The translations under genes were made by a program, and so were the position numbers. Source: Rhizophagus irregularis (Eukaryota > Glomeromycota > Glomeromycetes > Glomerales > Glomeraceae). From it: a stretch of DNA of 64,000 bases. A model generated the notes under the pieces. That model ran no database searches. It was given only the letters and a program-made list of their open reading frames with translations, and was not told the DNA's origin. How positions within the stretch are numbered: the stretch's first letter is position 1; the number at the start of each line of letters is the position of its first letter. Positions 1-10,986 of the stretch are shown one piece after another. The DNA is taken from positions 4,919,501 through 4,983,500 of the forward strand of contig NC_089438.1 of the NCBI RefSeq assembly GCF_026210795.1, written 5' to 3'.

Positions 1-180
1 TTCCTCTCTCCTTGACTACGTCAAGAGCTGCCTCATCCAATAATCATGCAATATGTCCGAGAACTCTTTCAACATTACCTCCCATGTTCTCACCATCACA
101 TACAACAAATATTGGTTCACAGTGAAAATCGTAATATTGTAAAAAAATTTTGCCATTGTGAGTTATTAAAAATAGACAAG
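1..180 (-). pseudogene. Possible coding remnant at left edge, unrecognised
   Basis: Read on the minus strand, one frame stays open for about 40 codons from position ~160 down to ~25. It includes the run VVCDGENMGGNVERVLGHIA, then a TGA, then continues open to the window edge. The composition is less AT-rich than the flanking DNA, which suggests former coding sequence. I do not recognise the family. It could be a decayed gene or an exon of a gene continuing beyond the window. The single stop argues for decay. Confidence 0.25.
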
Positions 181-603
181 TGCTCATGATTCTTACAAAT
201 AAAAAGCAAAATAAACTGTTTCATTCAAAGGTAAGAAAGTATAGAACCGTCTTGTCCATTTTTTCCCTTATATGTATTTTTGCAAATTATTAAAATACCA
301 TATAGTTTGATATATTGACATTATACTATAGAGTATCATTTTTCTTAAAACAATACTAGTCTCAACCATGTCGTTCTTGAAATTTCATCATTGGTACCAT
401 TTGAACAATATAGAAATAAAAATCTCAAAATAAAAATATAAAAAACGTGATTAAAAGTAAAATTGAATAAATTATTATTTACATAGTAATAAAAATAAAA
501 AATATTTAAAATATAGTACATTCTTCAATTTTTAATTCGATACAATATAAGAAAATCAATTTCTTGGTTTTGATTTCAACTAAAAGTTCGATAAATAAGA
601 AAA
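181..603. other. Intergenic, nothing recognised
   Basis: AT-rich spacer downstream of P450-1. The segment 535-603 contains a short duplication of the gene's own 3' end: AAAATCAATTTCTTGGTTTT at ~553 recurs at ~598 as the true stop region. Confidence 0.4.
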
Positions 604-2344
604 TCAATTTCTTAGTTTGATTTCGACTAATAATTCGACACAAGTAACTGCAATATTGTCACTTATAACTTTAATAGGAGAATCCATATCTATTAAATCA
701 ATTTCGTATCTCCTAAATAATAAAGCTATCAAACAAACTAATTCGACTATTGCCAACTTTCTTCCTGGACATGATCTTAATCCTCCACCAAATGCGATAT
801 AAGAATTCTTCTTTGGCTTAAAATTTTCATTCATCCATCTATCAGGGTTAAATTTATTAGGTTTTTCCCAATAACCTTCATAATTATGAATAGCTTTAAC
901 ATTAATTAGAACCGTTGTACCAGCTAACCATTGACGTCCTGCTATTTCATCGGACTTATCAATACATCTTGTAAAGGAGTGTACTACTGGAAAAATGCGA
1001 GCTGCTTCATTTACAATCGCTTCACAGTAATTTAAATTATAAAAATCATCTTTAGTGATTGGTCGAATTTTATCACCTTGAAATATACTATCAATTTCTT
1101 CCAACATTTTCTTTTTAACATCTGGATTATGAGCAATATAATAGATAATGAACGAAAGCAAATTTGCAGACTAAAAGTAAAATAGGGAATAGTTAATGTA
1201 ATTTCAAGTTAAAGTTTCACATCACATTTATGTTAATTTTCGATGATTTAACCCAAAAACATTAAAGAATTTTACTTACTTTATGAGTTCCAGTAATAAT
1301 TCCATCAAGTAAATTAGCGCGAATTTCACTATCAGTCATAGATCTCATGGATTCACCAGTTTCGAAATAATCACCATCACGAGGTGTATTTTTGATAATC
1401 ATCGATGTCAACATATCATACGGTAAGGGTTCATCCAATGGTGTATTATCAATTTCTTGTCTACGTCTCTTAATAATTACACTCAGTCTTTGGTTAATAA
1501 ATCCCATGTTATGAAGCATATCATTTGTTTTATTTTTAAAAAATGGAATATATTTTCGTAAGAAAGAAGGAACGGAGAATAATTTATAATATTCCGCAAG
1601 ATGTTTACGAATTGCTTGAACTAATTTCGCAGAATCATTAAATATTGCTAATTGATAATCAGATTTTTCATCACTATCACCACTAAGTGTATCAAAATAA
1701 GCTGCCATTGAATAAGATATTTCGCCTATTAACAAGCTAATAATCATATCATTTGTGTAATGATCGAACCATTTGGAAAAATCCAATTGAACTTTATTTT
1801 CTTTAATAATTTCTTCTTTAAGAAATAATTTATTCCAATAATTCTCTAATTCATTGAAAAGTTTGTTTGTCCAATTAATAGTTTCATCAGAAAATTTCGG
1901 TGACAGAATAGCTTGTGATATAAAATGACGGCTATGTACCCACGATTTATAATTATTATTAAACAATATTCCTTTGTTAATAATTCCTAATTCTTCTGAT
2001 CCACTGGGATATCTCATCCAATGCGCACTTGTTCTACAAAACGAGAAAAAATTTTCGAGATATTCTGCTCGACATAAAACTATAAATCGTAAATTATCAT
2101 GAATCTCATATATGTCACCATATTGTCTGTAACAATAATCATAAAACTTTTGGAAATCTCCTTTAAACCACCAATAAATTTGAGGCAAATTGCCAATTAA
2201 TGGGAATGGAAATGGGCCGGGTAAAGGATTAACACGAGTAAAATATTTGTAATAATAATGTACTACGTACGTCATTAATATTGTACTTAACAAAGATAAA
2301 ACATAATCATTGATTTCAAAATTCTTAAGTGGTTTAAAAACCAT
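604..2344 (-). CDS. Cytochrome P450 monooxygenase-like protein (P450-1), divergent I-helix group
   Basis: Exons 2344-1280 and 1170-604 encode 543 residues; the intron (109 bp) starts GTAAGT and ends TTTTAG. Visible in order: an N-terminal hydrophobic anchor (about residues 14-31), proline-rich hinge PLPGPFPFP (~40-48), C-helix W135-x3-R139, K-helix E-A-A-R (410-413), FNPDRW (462-467) and heme loop FGGGLRSCPG with the cysteine ligand at 489. These are the diagnostic parts of a microsomal P450, which inserts oxygen from O2 using electrons from a reductase. The I-helix, normally (A/G)GxDT(T/S), reads TGTHK followed by SAN across the splice junction, so both the acid and the catalytic threonine are missing. 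The ATG is chosen because paralogs align there and a TATA block lies ~40 bp upstream. Substrate unknown. Confidence 0.9.
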
Positions 2345-2380
2345 CTTTTCTTCCCTCTTTTTTTTTGGTAATTTTTTTCA

Positions 2381-2475
2381 GGGATATTTATATTGTTTAG
2401 TGACCTTCAAATTGATTTATATAAGTCCTATCAGAACGACACGTGAATCTGTTTAAATGTAAATAAGATCGTCAA
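2381..2475 (-). promoter_or_regulatory. P450-1 promoter block: TATA element plus GATCGTCA motif
   Basis: On the minus strand AATATAAATATCCCTGAAAA (2394-2375) lies ~40 bp before the ATG and resembles the same position in P450-2 to -6. GATCGTCAA (2467-2475 on +) is the recurrent upstream motif. The shared position among paralogs supports function but may simply reflect common ancestry. Confidence 0.5.
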
Positions 2476-2793
2476 GGAGTAAGGGGCTGTGACTGAATAA
2501 TATTCTCAAGTTAATCATTTTATTCACATATACATTTTCAATTTGAAATGCCACATATAATAAATAAGTTAGAAATAAATTTAACCTTAAATAATTTAGC
2601 GTCTTTGTTTAAATTATTCGAATCACAAAATCTAGCCCTCCATATGGATTGGCGGCGCAATAATGATCTACCCTACCTATACTGTACATTTTTTGGTCCT
2701 GTCTAAATCACGCATTTAAATTGTATGCATTAAAGATAAATCACGCGCAATAATTGATTGAGAGAATATGTAATATCAAAAATTTAATATTAT

Positions 2794-2900
2794 CCCTGAA
2801 AAAAAATTTTATCCGTAATTTCTGTAAAAAAACTCCGTAAATATGTTACATTTACGGAAATAACATGGAATACAAAAACTCGGAATAAATTTTTTATAGA
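2794..2900. mobile_element. Short inverted-repeat element of the CCCTGTAAAA family
   Basis: It starts CCCTGAAAAAAAATTTTATC and ends with CGGAATAAATTTTTTATAG, which are inverted versions of each other. CTCCGTAAA and TTTACGGA pair internally. This is a 107-bp short member of a family seen at 10.4, 12.6, 22.3, 29.8 and 41.5 kb. No coding capacity. Confidence 0.55.
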
Positions 2901-3318
2901 GTATTAATACTCGTATGAAAAATTGGATTGAGTGATTGTAAAGGACGTTTCTGTACAGTATATAAGAATATCAACACAAGTTAATTTGGTTCAACTGAAA
3001 TAGGCAACTTTCATATTGGAGGGGTGCTATAATAGAGGGATAGTAATGAGGATTCAAATGTATGAGGTTTAACCTATATACCTAGCTCCTATTATAGAAG
3101 CAAATTAGTACATTTCTTAAAAACAATACTAGATTACCATTTGAACAGTATAGAATAAATCTTTAAAAATAAAAATTATGCGTGTAACATAATCCATTAT
3201 TACTTCGCTTGGTAAATGTAAAATTATAAATTCATTATACAAACATAATAAACATTTTAATTTATTTATATCATAGCAACAGAAATTTTTTTAAATATTA
3301 TACATCCTTTAAAGATAA
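2901..3318. other. Intergenic spacer
   Basis: AT-rich spacer between P450-2 (3' end) and P450-1 (upstream). I see no gene or RNA. Parts (for example CTTAAAAACAATACTAG near 3115) recur 3' of P450-1 (~345) and of P450-3 (~5536), so the spacer was copied with the genes. Confidence 0.4.
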
Positions 3319-5086
3319 TCAATTTCTTGGTTTGAATTTAACTAATAATTCAACACAAGCAACTGCATCATCGCCACTTATAGTTTTAATAGGAGAATCC
3401 ATATCTACTAAATCAATTTCGTATTTCCTAAATAATAAAGCCATCAGGCAAACTAATTTAACTATAGCCAGCTTTCTTCCTGGACATGATCTTAATCCTC
3501 CACCAAATACGATATAAGAATTCTTCTTTGGTTCAAAACTTTCATTCATCCATCTATCAGGGTTAAATTTATTAGATTCTTCCCAATAATCTTCATTATT
3601 ATGAATAGCTTTAACATTAATTAGAAATGATGTGTCAGCTGGCCATTGATATCCTGCTATTTCATCAGGTTTATCGATACATCTTTCAAATGAGTGTACT
3701 ACTGGAAAAACGCGAGCCACTTCTTTTACAATTGCTTCACAGTAAATTAAATTATAAAAATCATCTTTAGTGATTGGTCGAATTTTATCACCTTGAAATA
3801 TACTATCAATTTCTTTTAGCATTTTCTTTTTGACATTTGGATTATGCGCAATATAATAGATAATGAATGAAAGCATATTTGCAGACTAAATTTAAACAAA
3901 AAAAAAGAGAATGGTTAATATAATTTCAAATTAAAATTTCATAGTATTGTATTTATGTTAAAGTTCAATGATTAATAAACCTAATAAATAAAATTTCTTT
4001 AAAAAATTTACTTACTTTATGAGTTCCATTAAGAATTCCATCAAGTAAATTAGCACGAATTTCACTATCAATCATTGGTCTCATGGCTTCACCATATCTA
4101 TTACCATCACGATCACGAGGTGTATTTTTTATAATCATCGATGTCAACATATCATGTGGTAAAGGTTCATCTAATGGTGCGTTATCAATTTCTTGTCTAC
4201 GTTTCTTAATAATTACATTCAGTCTTTGATTAATAAATCCCATGTTATGAAGCATATCATCTGCTTTATTTTTAAAAAATGGAATATAATGTCGTAAGAA
4301 AGAAGGAATGAATATAAAAAATGAAACTCCCAAAAGTTGTTTACGAAGTGCTTGAACTAATTTCACAGAATCATTAATTATTGCTAATTGATAATCAGAT
4401 TTTTCATCACTATCATCACTAATAAGTGTATCAAAATAAGATGCCATTGAATAAGATTTTTCACCAGTTAACAAGCTAATAATCATATCATTTGTGTAAT
4501 GATCGAACCATTTGGAAAAATCCAATATATTCTTATTTTCTTTGATAATTTCTTCTTTAAGAAATAATTTATTCCAATAATTCTCTAATTCATTAAAAAG
4601 TTTGTTTGTCCAATTAATAGTTTCATTAGAAAATTTCGGTGACAGAATGACTTGTGAAATAAAATGACGGTTATGTTCCCACGATTTATAATTATTATTA
4701 AAAAATAGTCCTTTGTTAATTCCCAATTCTTCTGATCCTCTATGATTGAGAAATCTCACCCAATGCGCACTTATTCTACAAAACGATAAAAAATTTTCAA
4801 GATATTCTGCTCGACATAAACCTATAGTTCTTACACTAACATAAATCTCATATACGTCACCATATTTCTCGTAACAATAATTATAAAACATTTGTGCATC
4901 TCCATTAAATAACCAATAAATTTGAGGCAAATTACCAATTAATGGGAATGGGAAAGGACCGGGTAAAGGATTGACACGATTAAAATATTTGTAATAATAA
5001 TGTACCACATATGTCATTAATATTATACTTAACGACGATAAAACATAATTGTCAATTTCAAATTTCTCAAGTGGTTTTAAAAACAT
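3319..5086 (-). CDS. Cytochrome P450-like protein (P450-2), divergent I-helix group
   Basis: Exons 5086-4016 and 3885-3319 encode 545 residues (intron 130 bp). Closest in the window to P450-1, sharing the B-helix region (FCR-SAHW) and the end of exon 1. Anchor, hinge NPLPGPFPFP, WxxxR (KSWEHNR), E-V-A-R K-helix, FNPDRW and FGGGLRSCPG (cysteine ~491) are all present. The I-helix reads NGTHK then SAN, so histidine and lysine replace the aspartate and threonine used for O-O bond cleavage in ordinary P450s. The frame is open throughout, so the loss is not accompanied by decay. The TATA-like block is TTTAAATATCCCT, ~35 bp before the ATG. Confidence 0.9.
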
Positions 5087-5115
5087 CTTTTTCTTTATTT
5101 TTGTAATTTTTTTTA

Positions 5116-5218
5116 GGGATATTTAAATTAAATTTTGAAATTTAAAATGACAAGCATAGTATAAATATGATTTAATGTGATCGTCAGAGTTTTGACTCAC
5201 CAATAATAAGATCGTCAA
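5116..5218 (-). promoter_or_regulatory. P450-2 promoter block with two GATCGTCA motifs
   Basis: ATTTAAATATCCCT (5128-5115, minus) is the TATA-like block. GATCGTCA occurs twice on +, at 5179-5186 and 5210-5217. Two copies are unusual; other genes show one. Confidence 0.45.
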
Positions 5219-6060
5219 AGGAGCAAAGGGGCTATGGCTTTGTATAATATTCTGAAGTTGTCAATTAACGTTGCTGATTATGCTTATATACAGTATACTT
5301 GAAATCAATTTTGCAATGCCATATAATAAATGAGTGTTTTAACCTTAAATAATTTAGCGTCTTTAAATTATTAATTAAATATCCCTATGGATTGGCGCCT
5401 ATCTACACTTGTCTAAAAATAACAAGTAAATCCTTGAGTTAAATATCCGTGTGAAAAAAAAAAATTACGTTATTGGATGTCGATCCATAGTAGTATATGA
5501 GAAAATAGAGAATATCAGCAAATCGGTATGTTCCCAAACAACACTAGTCTTGATTTCTTTGTCATTGGCACCATTTGAATAATATAGAATAAATCACGAA
5601 TATACGTGCCGCTACGATATATGTAAAATTATAAATTCATTTTACACAAATAATATATAATGCTGGTAAATAGTTATCAGAAAAATATTTTGTCTATAGT
5701 GCAATGAATATGGAAATATACTCCTTTAAAATGTACATTAGTAACATTACTAAATTTATTAAAAATATTAAAAAATTAATAAATTTAAAGGTAATTTAAG
5801 ACTTAACCAAATGTGATATTCTTTTTTTTTTTAAATCATAAAGTACACTTGATGAACATTTAACAATTATAATACATCAAATATACAAATAAATTATTAT
5901 GCATAAAATATCCTGACGCATTACCCCCTCCCCTTATGTATAGTATCTCCCCTTTTTTTACGTGAAAAAAGGTACTTTTTCTATCGATTTTATTATTTAG
6001 AGAATCAAGAAATTATATATAAATGATTTTCTGAAATAATGCTGTTATAATAAAAATTTG
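5219..6060. other. Intergenic spacer
   Basis: AT-rich DNA. It holds the CTTAAATAATTTAGCGTCTTTAAATTATT-type block (5343-5375) also found upstream of P450-1 (~2590), a sign that spacers were duplicated with genes. I see no gene here. Confidence 0.4.
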
Positions 6061-6300
6061 AGTTATAGACGTGGTAGTACAAGGTCAACCCCCGAAATTT
6101 GTATCATACCTGGGGGCACTATGGTCGGCAATATACGGCGACGGATGACTCCTTGACAGGACATTTGCCCGACAGGTTTGCCAGAGTTATACAGAGTTTA
6201 CACGAACACGTGATCAAACGGCCAGCGTTAGCTGCGGGAACGGTTTAAGCGATCATAAAATTGATATATGTTTTGACACGTGAGTATGTTGATGAGCTAT
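6061..6300. other. GC-richer patch and conserved CACGTGAGTATGTT block
   Basis: From ~6070 to 6250 the base composition is clearly richer in G and C than the surroundings, with CCCCCGAA and CTGGGGG able to pair. It is followed by CACGTGAGTATGTT (6277-6290), a block also found 3' of P450-6 (23778) and of psi-D (32295). No open frame, tRNA or known RNA was recognised. Confidence 0.35.
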
Positions 6301-6534
6301 GGTTTCTTGACGTATTCAAGTGTATATAATATCCATTTGTAAATTAATGTGGTCGATATTTGTTCGTTACGTTTAGGTATATATAACAGAATTTAAGTAA
6401 ACAAGCATTGTCAACGTTTTTGTTTAAATTATATATAAAGATCCATAAAATATCCCTACGGACGGTGACACTATCCACTGCATATATATCATTACATGAC
6501 GCTGCGACATATTAAATTATAAATCGAATCTTTT

Positions 6535-6745
6535 CTCGAATGTCATTTCACAAATATACCATTTCCAAAAATCAATTTGTTGGATACTCATTTCCCGAAC
6601 TGGATCATTTCTGGAACTTCAATTTCTCGAATGCTAATTCCCTAAATCTTTATTTTCCTGAAGACCGATTTCCGATAGAAATTGGAGTTTCGGGAAATGA
6701 TCCAGTTCAGGAAATGGCCAATCCGAAAACTTCATACAAGATACT
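6535..6745. repeat. Repeat patch built of CATTTCCCGAA-like units
   Basis: Irregular units of the form ATTTCC-GAA recur every 15-25 bp, first as TCATTTCCCGAACTGG and then inverted as CGGGAAATGATCCAGTTCAG. It creates a 69-codon open frame on + that I regard as spurious. Relatives lie at ~13.1, 13.6-14.0, 15.0 and 21.85 kb. Confidence 0.5.
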
Positions 6746-6838
6746 GTAACCATAATAGAGTACATTATTATATACCTACGTAGTAATAACAAATACTTAG
6801 ATATAAAGATAATAGTACATCCTTTAAATATAAGAAAG

Positions 6839-8544
6839 TCAATTTCTTAGTTTAATTTCAACTAAAAATTCGACACAAAAGACTGTAATACCGATACCAA
6901 TAGTTTTAGGAAAATTCATATCTACTAAATTAATTTCATATTTTCTGAATAATAAAGCAATCAAACAAACTAATTCAATCATTGCTAGCTTATTTCCTGG
7001 GCATAATCTTAGTCCTCCACCAAACGTGATAAAAGAATTCTTCTTTGGTTCAAAATTTTCATCCATCCATCTATCAGGGTTAAATTTATTAGGTTCTTCC
7101 CAATAATCTTCATTATTATGAATAGCTTTAACATTAATTAGAAATGTTGTGTCAGCTGGCCATTGATATCCTGCTATTTTATCGGGTTTATCAGTACATC
7201 TTGGAAATGTAGGTATTACTGGGAGAACACGAGCTAATTCTTTTACAATTGCTTCACAATATTTTAAACTATAATAATCATCTTTAGTAATTGGTCGCAT
7301 TTTATCATCTTGAAATATACTATCAATTTCTTCTAACATTTTCTCTTTCACTTCTGGATTATGAGCAATATAATAGATAATGAATAAAAACATATTCGTA
7401 GGCTATATTTGAAATAACAAGGGAAGTTAAATTTAAAATCAAGTTAAAAATTAACATTGTAAAATAAACCTAAAATTAAGATTTCTCTTACCTTATAAGT
7501 TCCAGCAATAATTCCTTCAAGTAAATTAACGCGAATTTCACTATCAGTCATAGATCTGTTGGCTTCACCAGTTTCGAAATAATTATCATCACGAGGTGTA
7601 TTTTTGATAATCATCGATGTCAACATATCATGCGGTAAGGGTTCATCCAATGATATATTATCAATTTCATTTCTACGTCTCTTAATAATTGCATCCAGTC
7701 TTTGATTAAGAAATCCCATGTTATTAAGCATATCATTTGCTTTATTTTTAAAAAATGGAATATAATGTCGTAAGAAAGAAGGAATGAATAGAAAAAATGA
7801 TATCCATAAAAGTTGTTTATGAAGTGCTTGAGCTAATTTCACAGAATCATTAATCATTACTGATTGAGATTTTTCATCACTAAGTGTATCAAAATAAGCT
7901 GCCATTGAATAAGATTTTTCACCAGTTAACAAGCTAATAATTATATCATTTGTGTAATTATTAAACCATCCAGAAAAATCTAATTGAACTTTATTTTCTT
8001 TAATAACTTCTTCTTTAAGAAATAATTTATCCCAATAACTTTCTAATTCATCAAAAAGTTTGTTTGTCCAATCAATAGCTTCATCGGTAAATTTCGGTGA
8101 TAGAATGGCTTGTGAAAAAAATTGACGATTAAATATCCATGATCTAAAATTATTATTGAACAATATTCCTTTTCCTTCAGTTCCAAATTCTTCTGGTTTT
8201 ATGCTATTGTCAAATCTCCTCCAATGCACGTTTTTTTCCGAAGGAGATAAAATATTTTCAAGATATTCTCTTCGACATAAAACTATAGATCGATCACTAT
8301 CATAAATCTCATGTATGTTACCATATTTCTCGTAACAATAATTATAAAACATTTGTACATCTCCATTAAATTTCCAATAAATTTGAGGCAAATTACCAAT
8401 TAATGGGAATGGGAGAGGACCGGGTAAGGGATTGACACGAGTAAAATAGTTGTAATAATAGTGTGCCACATATGTCATTAATAGTGTACTTATCAATAAG
8501 ACATAATCATTAAATTCTAGATTTTCAAGTGGTTTAAAAATCAT
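6839..8544 (-). CDS. Cytochrome P450-like protein (P450-3), divergent I-helix group
   Basis: Exons 8544-7492 and 7402-6839 encode 538 residues. The intron is 89 bp, the shortest of the divergent group, starting GTAAGAG. The I-helix reads AGTYK then PTN: tyrosine and lysine replace the acid-alcohol pair, and a proline follows directly. The K-helix is E-L-A-R, then FNPDRW and heme loop FGGGLRLCPG (cysteine ~485). The residue after the loop is asparagine (CPGNK) where paralogs have arginine. The membrane anchor begins at about residue 12. The 5' leader is largely an ATT microsatellite. Exon 1 is most like P450-1/-2, while TYK and PTN match relic psi-C. Confidence 0.9.
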
Positions 8545-8551
8545 CTTATTC

Positions 8552-8554
8552 TTA

Positions 8555-8588
<34 letters not shown>
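8552..8588. repeat. (ATT)n microsatellite in the P450-3 leader
   Basis: About twelve uninterrupted ATT/TAT units directly upstream of the P450-3 ATG, inside the presumed 5' untranslated region and ~10 bp from the TATA block. Length polymorphism here could alter leader length. Confidence 0.8.
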
Positions 8589-8589
<1 letters not shown>

Positions 8590-8597
8590 TTCTTCAG

Positions 8598-8716
8598 AGG
8601 CTTATTTATATTTTTTATTGTATTTAGTAATCTGCAAATTATTTTACTTACATGATTACTCCGACATAACAAGCGTTTATCTTCACGATTAAACTTTTCT
8701 AAAATGTGATCATCAA
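8598..8716 (-). promoter_or_regulatory. P450-3 promoter block
   Basis: AAAAAATATAAATAAGCCTC (minus, 8616-8597) is the TATA block. GTGATCATCAATTA (8706-8719 on +) is a one-base variant of the GTGATCGTCAA motif upstream of other members. Confidence 0.4.
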
Positions 8717-8875
8717 TTAGCATGTGGTCAAGGGATTTTCGGATCAATTATACTAAATGGGTTCATATTGTATAACGTGGCTGAAATATTTCCATAATAA
8801 TTTGGTGAATTTGGTGAGGGAGTGTAAGATTTATAGTTTCAATCATACGATCATATGATCATTAAATACATTAAT

Positions 8876-9546
8876 TGGTGATCCGCGAGTCAAGTAGCGA
8901 AAACGATAATAAAATTTGACGGAAATTTATTAATTAAAAGCCGCATTTCCGAATGTGGGGTTGTTCATGAATTTCTCTAGCCAAATGTTTAAATAACGCC
9001 ATTTTTCTTTAATGAAATAGTTTTCCACAGTTTTCCCACCAATCTCATGCAAAAAAAATCATAATGTAACATTGGAAAAAAGTCCAATTTCTAAGAGATC
9101 TGAGATTCGAAAGACAAAAACTAGTTTTATCATACCATATCACTTGTATAATGAGTGTGAAAAAGTCTTGAATTTGTCGAGTTAGAAGTTATTACAGCAT
9201 AGTTTACTAATAAAATAAATCAAAAATAAAGCAATATGCATGAAAGTTTAGTGAAATATAAAAAAATTTCCATAATTTGTACTTTTAAAACCTTAGTTTA
9301 CCTAATAACATAGTAAATGCCGCGTGCTTCCAAGGTAAACTTCGTCAAAAAAAAGTTTTACACTTTGTAGCTTTGAAAAATAAAAGTGTGACATTTACTT
9401 TATTGTTTGTGTTATTTTTAGTAAACTATGCTTATAGTTTTTGTTACATCAGAAATCATTAAAGTCGGCGTATTATGACAAATTAGTATATGATTTGCGT
9501 CAAATTTTATATGTAATTTCTCTAGTTGACTCGCGGATCGTCAATT
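8876..9546. mobile_element. Non-autonomous inverted-repeat element, ~670 bp
   Basis: The left end (TTGGTGATCCGCGAGTCAAG) and right end (minus: TTGACGATCCGCGAGTCAAC) match in inverted orientation. The match continues for ~55 bp through AAATTTGACGGAAAT and AAATTTGACGCAAAT. No transposase frame lies inside. A second, smaller inverted repeat is nested within. Confidence 0.65.
9197..9431. mobile_element. Nested MITE-like element, 235 bp
   Basis: It begins GCATAGTTTACTAATAAAAT and ends, read on the minus strand, GCATAGTTTACTAAAAATAA. It lies wholly within the 8876-9546 element. The flanks TTACA and TTATA could be a degraded short target duplication. No coding capacity. Confidence 0.55.
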
Positions 9547-9568
9547 AAACTAACTACAAACTCAGATC

Positions 9569-9685
9569 GGGGTCTGGTACAAAATCCGAATGTCAAAATC
9601 CCGAAAATCCTGAACCGGCCGGCATTATTCTTAATGCTGGTCAATTTTTCGGTATTTTGACATTCGGATTTTGTACGGATCCCCC
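9569..9685. mobile_element. MITE-like foldback, 117 bp
   Basis: The arms GTACAAAATCCGAATGTCAA (from 9577) and the same sequence read from 9677 on the minus strand are near-perfect inverted repeats of ~35 bp around a short loop. Outer ends are GGGGTC and GGGGGATC, flanked by ATC on both sides. It abuts the 3' boundary of relic psi-A, where the P450 sequence breaks off. Confidence 0.65.
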
Positions 9686-9689
9686 ATCA

Positions 9690-10357
9690 TCAGTCATAGT
9701 TTCACGAATCGTATTTTTGATAATCATCGACGTCAAACATATCATGAGTGAGGTGTATCATTTGCTACATTTTAAAAAACGGAACATAACGTTCGTATAA
9801 AAAGAAATATTCTATATGAAGTTTACGAATTGCTTGAAATAATCTCACAGACGATTCTCGCTGACTGGCCATAAGAGTATCAAAATATTTCTGCCATTGG
9901 ATATTCCCCAGTTAACAATTTAATAATTATATCATTTTTATAATGATTATAACATCCAATATATTATTATTTTCTTTAATAATTTTTAAGAAATAACTTA
10001 CCCCAATAACTTTCTAATTCATTGAAATGTTCGTTTATCTAACCAATAACTTAATTAGTAAATTTCGGTGATAAATAGCTTGATTAAAAAATGACGACTA
10101 AATAGTATCACGACTTAAAATTATTATCATACGTTATTCCTTTCAATTCTTTAATCCTTTGTAATTTGGACATCTCATCTCATGTCTTCATACATCGTAA
10201 AAAATTATTAATCTCATATATGTCACCATATTCATCGTAATAAAGGATTAACACGAATAAAAAATATTTGTAACATAATATGCTACATATATTATTAATA
10301 CTGTACTTAAAAGTCACAAAACAAAATCATTAATTTCAAAATTCATTTAAAAATCAT
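9690..10357 (-). pseudogene. Cytochrome P450 relic psi-A (exon 1 only)
   Basis: Minus-strand sequence follows P450 exon 1 from the ATG position (10357-10355) to the DSEIR region near 9690, but with many indels. Recognisable pieces correspond to the anchor, the EKYGD region, SPKFT, NELE, KENK and LLTGE stretches of P450-4 and -5. The proline-rich hinge and much of the B-C region are deleted. Exon 2 is absent and the 117-bp foldback sits at the break. No frame longer than a few tens of codons remains. Confidence 0.75.
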
Positions 10358-10387
10358 CTTATTGTTTCTCTTTTCTTTATTTTTCTT

Positions 10388-10546
10388 CCCTGTAAAAAAA
10401 GTCGATCCGTTTTTTTATATTCCACCTTTTTTCCGTAAAAGGCTCATCTTTCCGGAATTATTAACCTTACTTATATCACGGAATTTATATCGAATTATTT
10501 TCATTTTCCGTGAAAGGCTCATTTTTACGGACAAAATTTTTTATAG
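10388..10546. mobile_element. CCCTGTAAAA-family MITE
   Basis: It starts CCCTGTAAAAAAAGTCGATC and ends with ACGGACAAAATTTTTTATAG. Internal units CCGTAAAAGGCTCAT and CCGTGAAAGGCTCATTTTTA repeat. Same family as the elements at 12647, 22317 and 41528. It lies immediately upstream of psi-A and produces a spurious 76-codon frame. Confidence 0.6.
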
Positions 10547-10559
10547 AGCTTTTGTTGCT

Positions 10560-10985
10560 GATCAGCTGCTTAAGCTCCTTTTTTTATGCTAAGATGCTTT
10601 TTGCCCCTTTCGATATCTCTTATATTTTTTTTAGTGTTCTTACGCAAATTCGTATATCTTGTCTTTGGTGAGATTATCTGAATTATTCATAAATAGAGTC
10701 TCCCCTAGTACTAATCCTTTAATTGTTATAATAATTATAATTTATTTATAATAAAATATTTAAATTTTGGTACAAAATTTTATAAATATATTTTAATATG
10801 AAGGATTCTAACAAAGTCTTATAAAAAAATTTGGGTAAATAAAAGCAGATCAATGGAATTGTATTATTACGAATAACCTTTAAGAAAATAAAACGTGCAA
10901 ATACTTAATAACTAGTACGTGGTCTCTATAATCACATTTTAACCAATTAGAATATGGTACTAAATTAATCACGTATCTATTTCAT
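10560..10985. other. Intergenic, nothing recognised
   Basis: AT-rich spacer without an open frame, tRNA or inverted repeat that I could support. Confidence 0.35.
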
Positions 10986-10986
10986 A

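Noticed and set aside
617-802. Plus-strand 61-78-codon frames opposite P450 exon 2 (also 3332-3517, 38881-39114, 42037-42273)
   Set aside because: They are antisense shadows of the heme-loop and C-terminal codons, present only because the paralogs share sequence. No own start context or conservation beyond that imposed by the P450.
6540-6749. 69-codon plus-strand frame starting MSFHKYTISKN
   Set aside because: It lies entirely in a CATTTCCCGAA-type repeat patch.
10362-10592. 76-codon plus-strand frame
   Set aside because: Translates the CCCTGTAAAA MITE; the same sequence elsewhere is not open.
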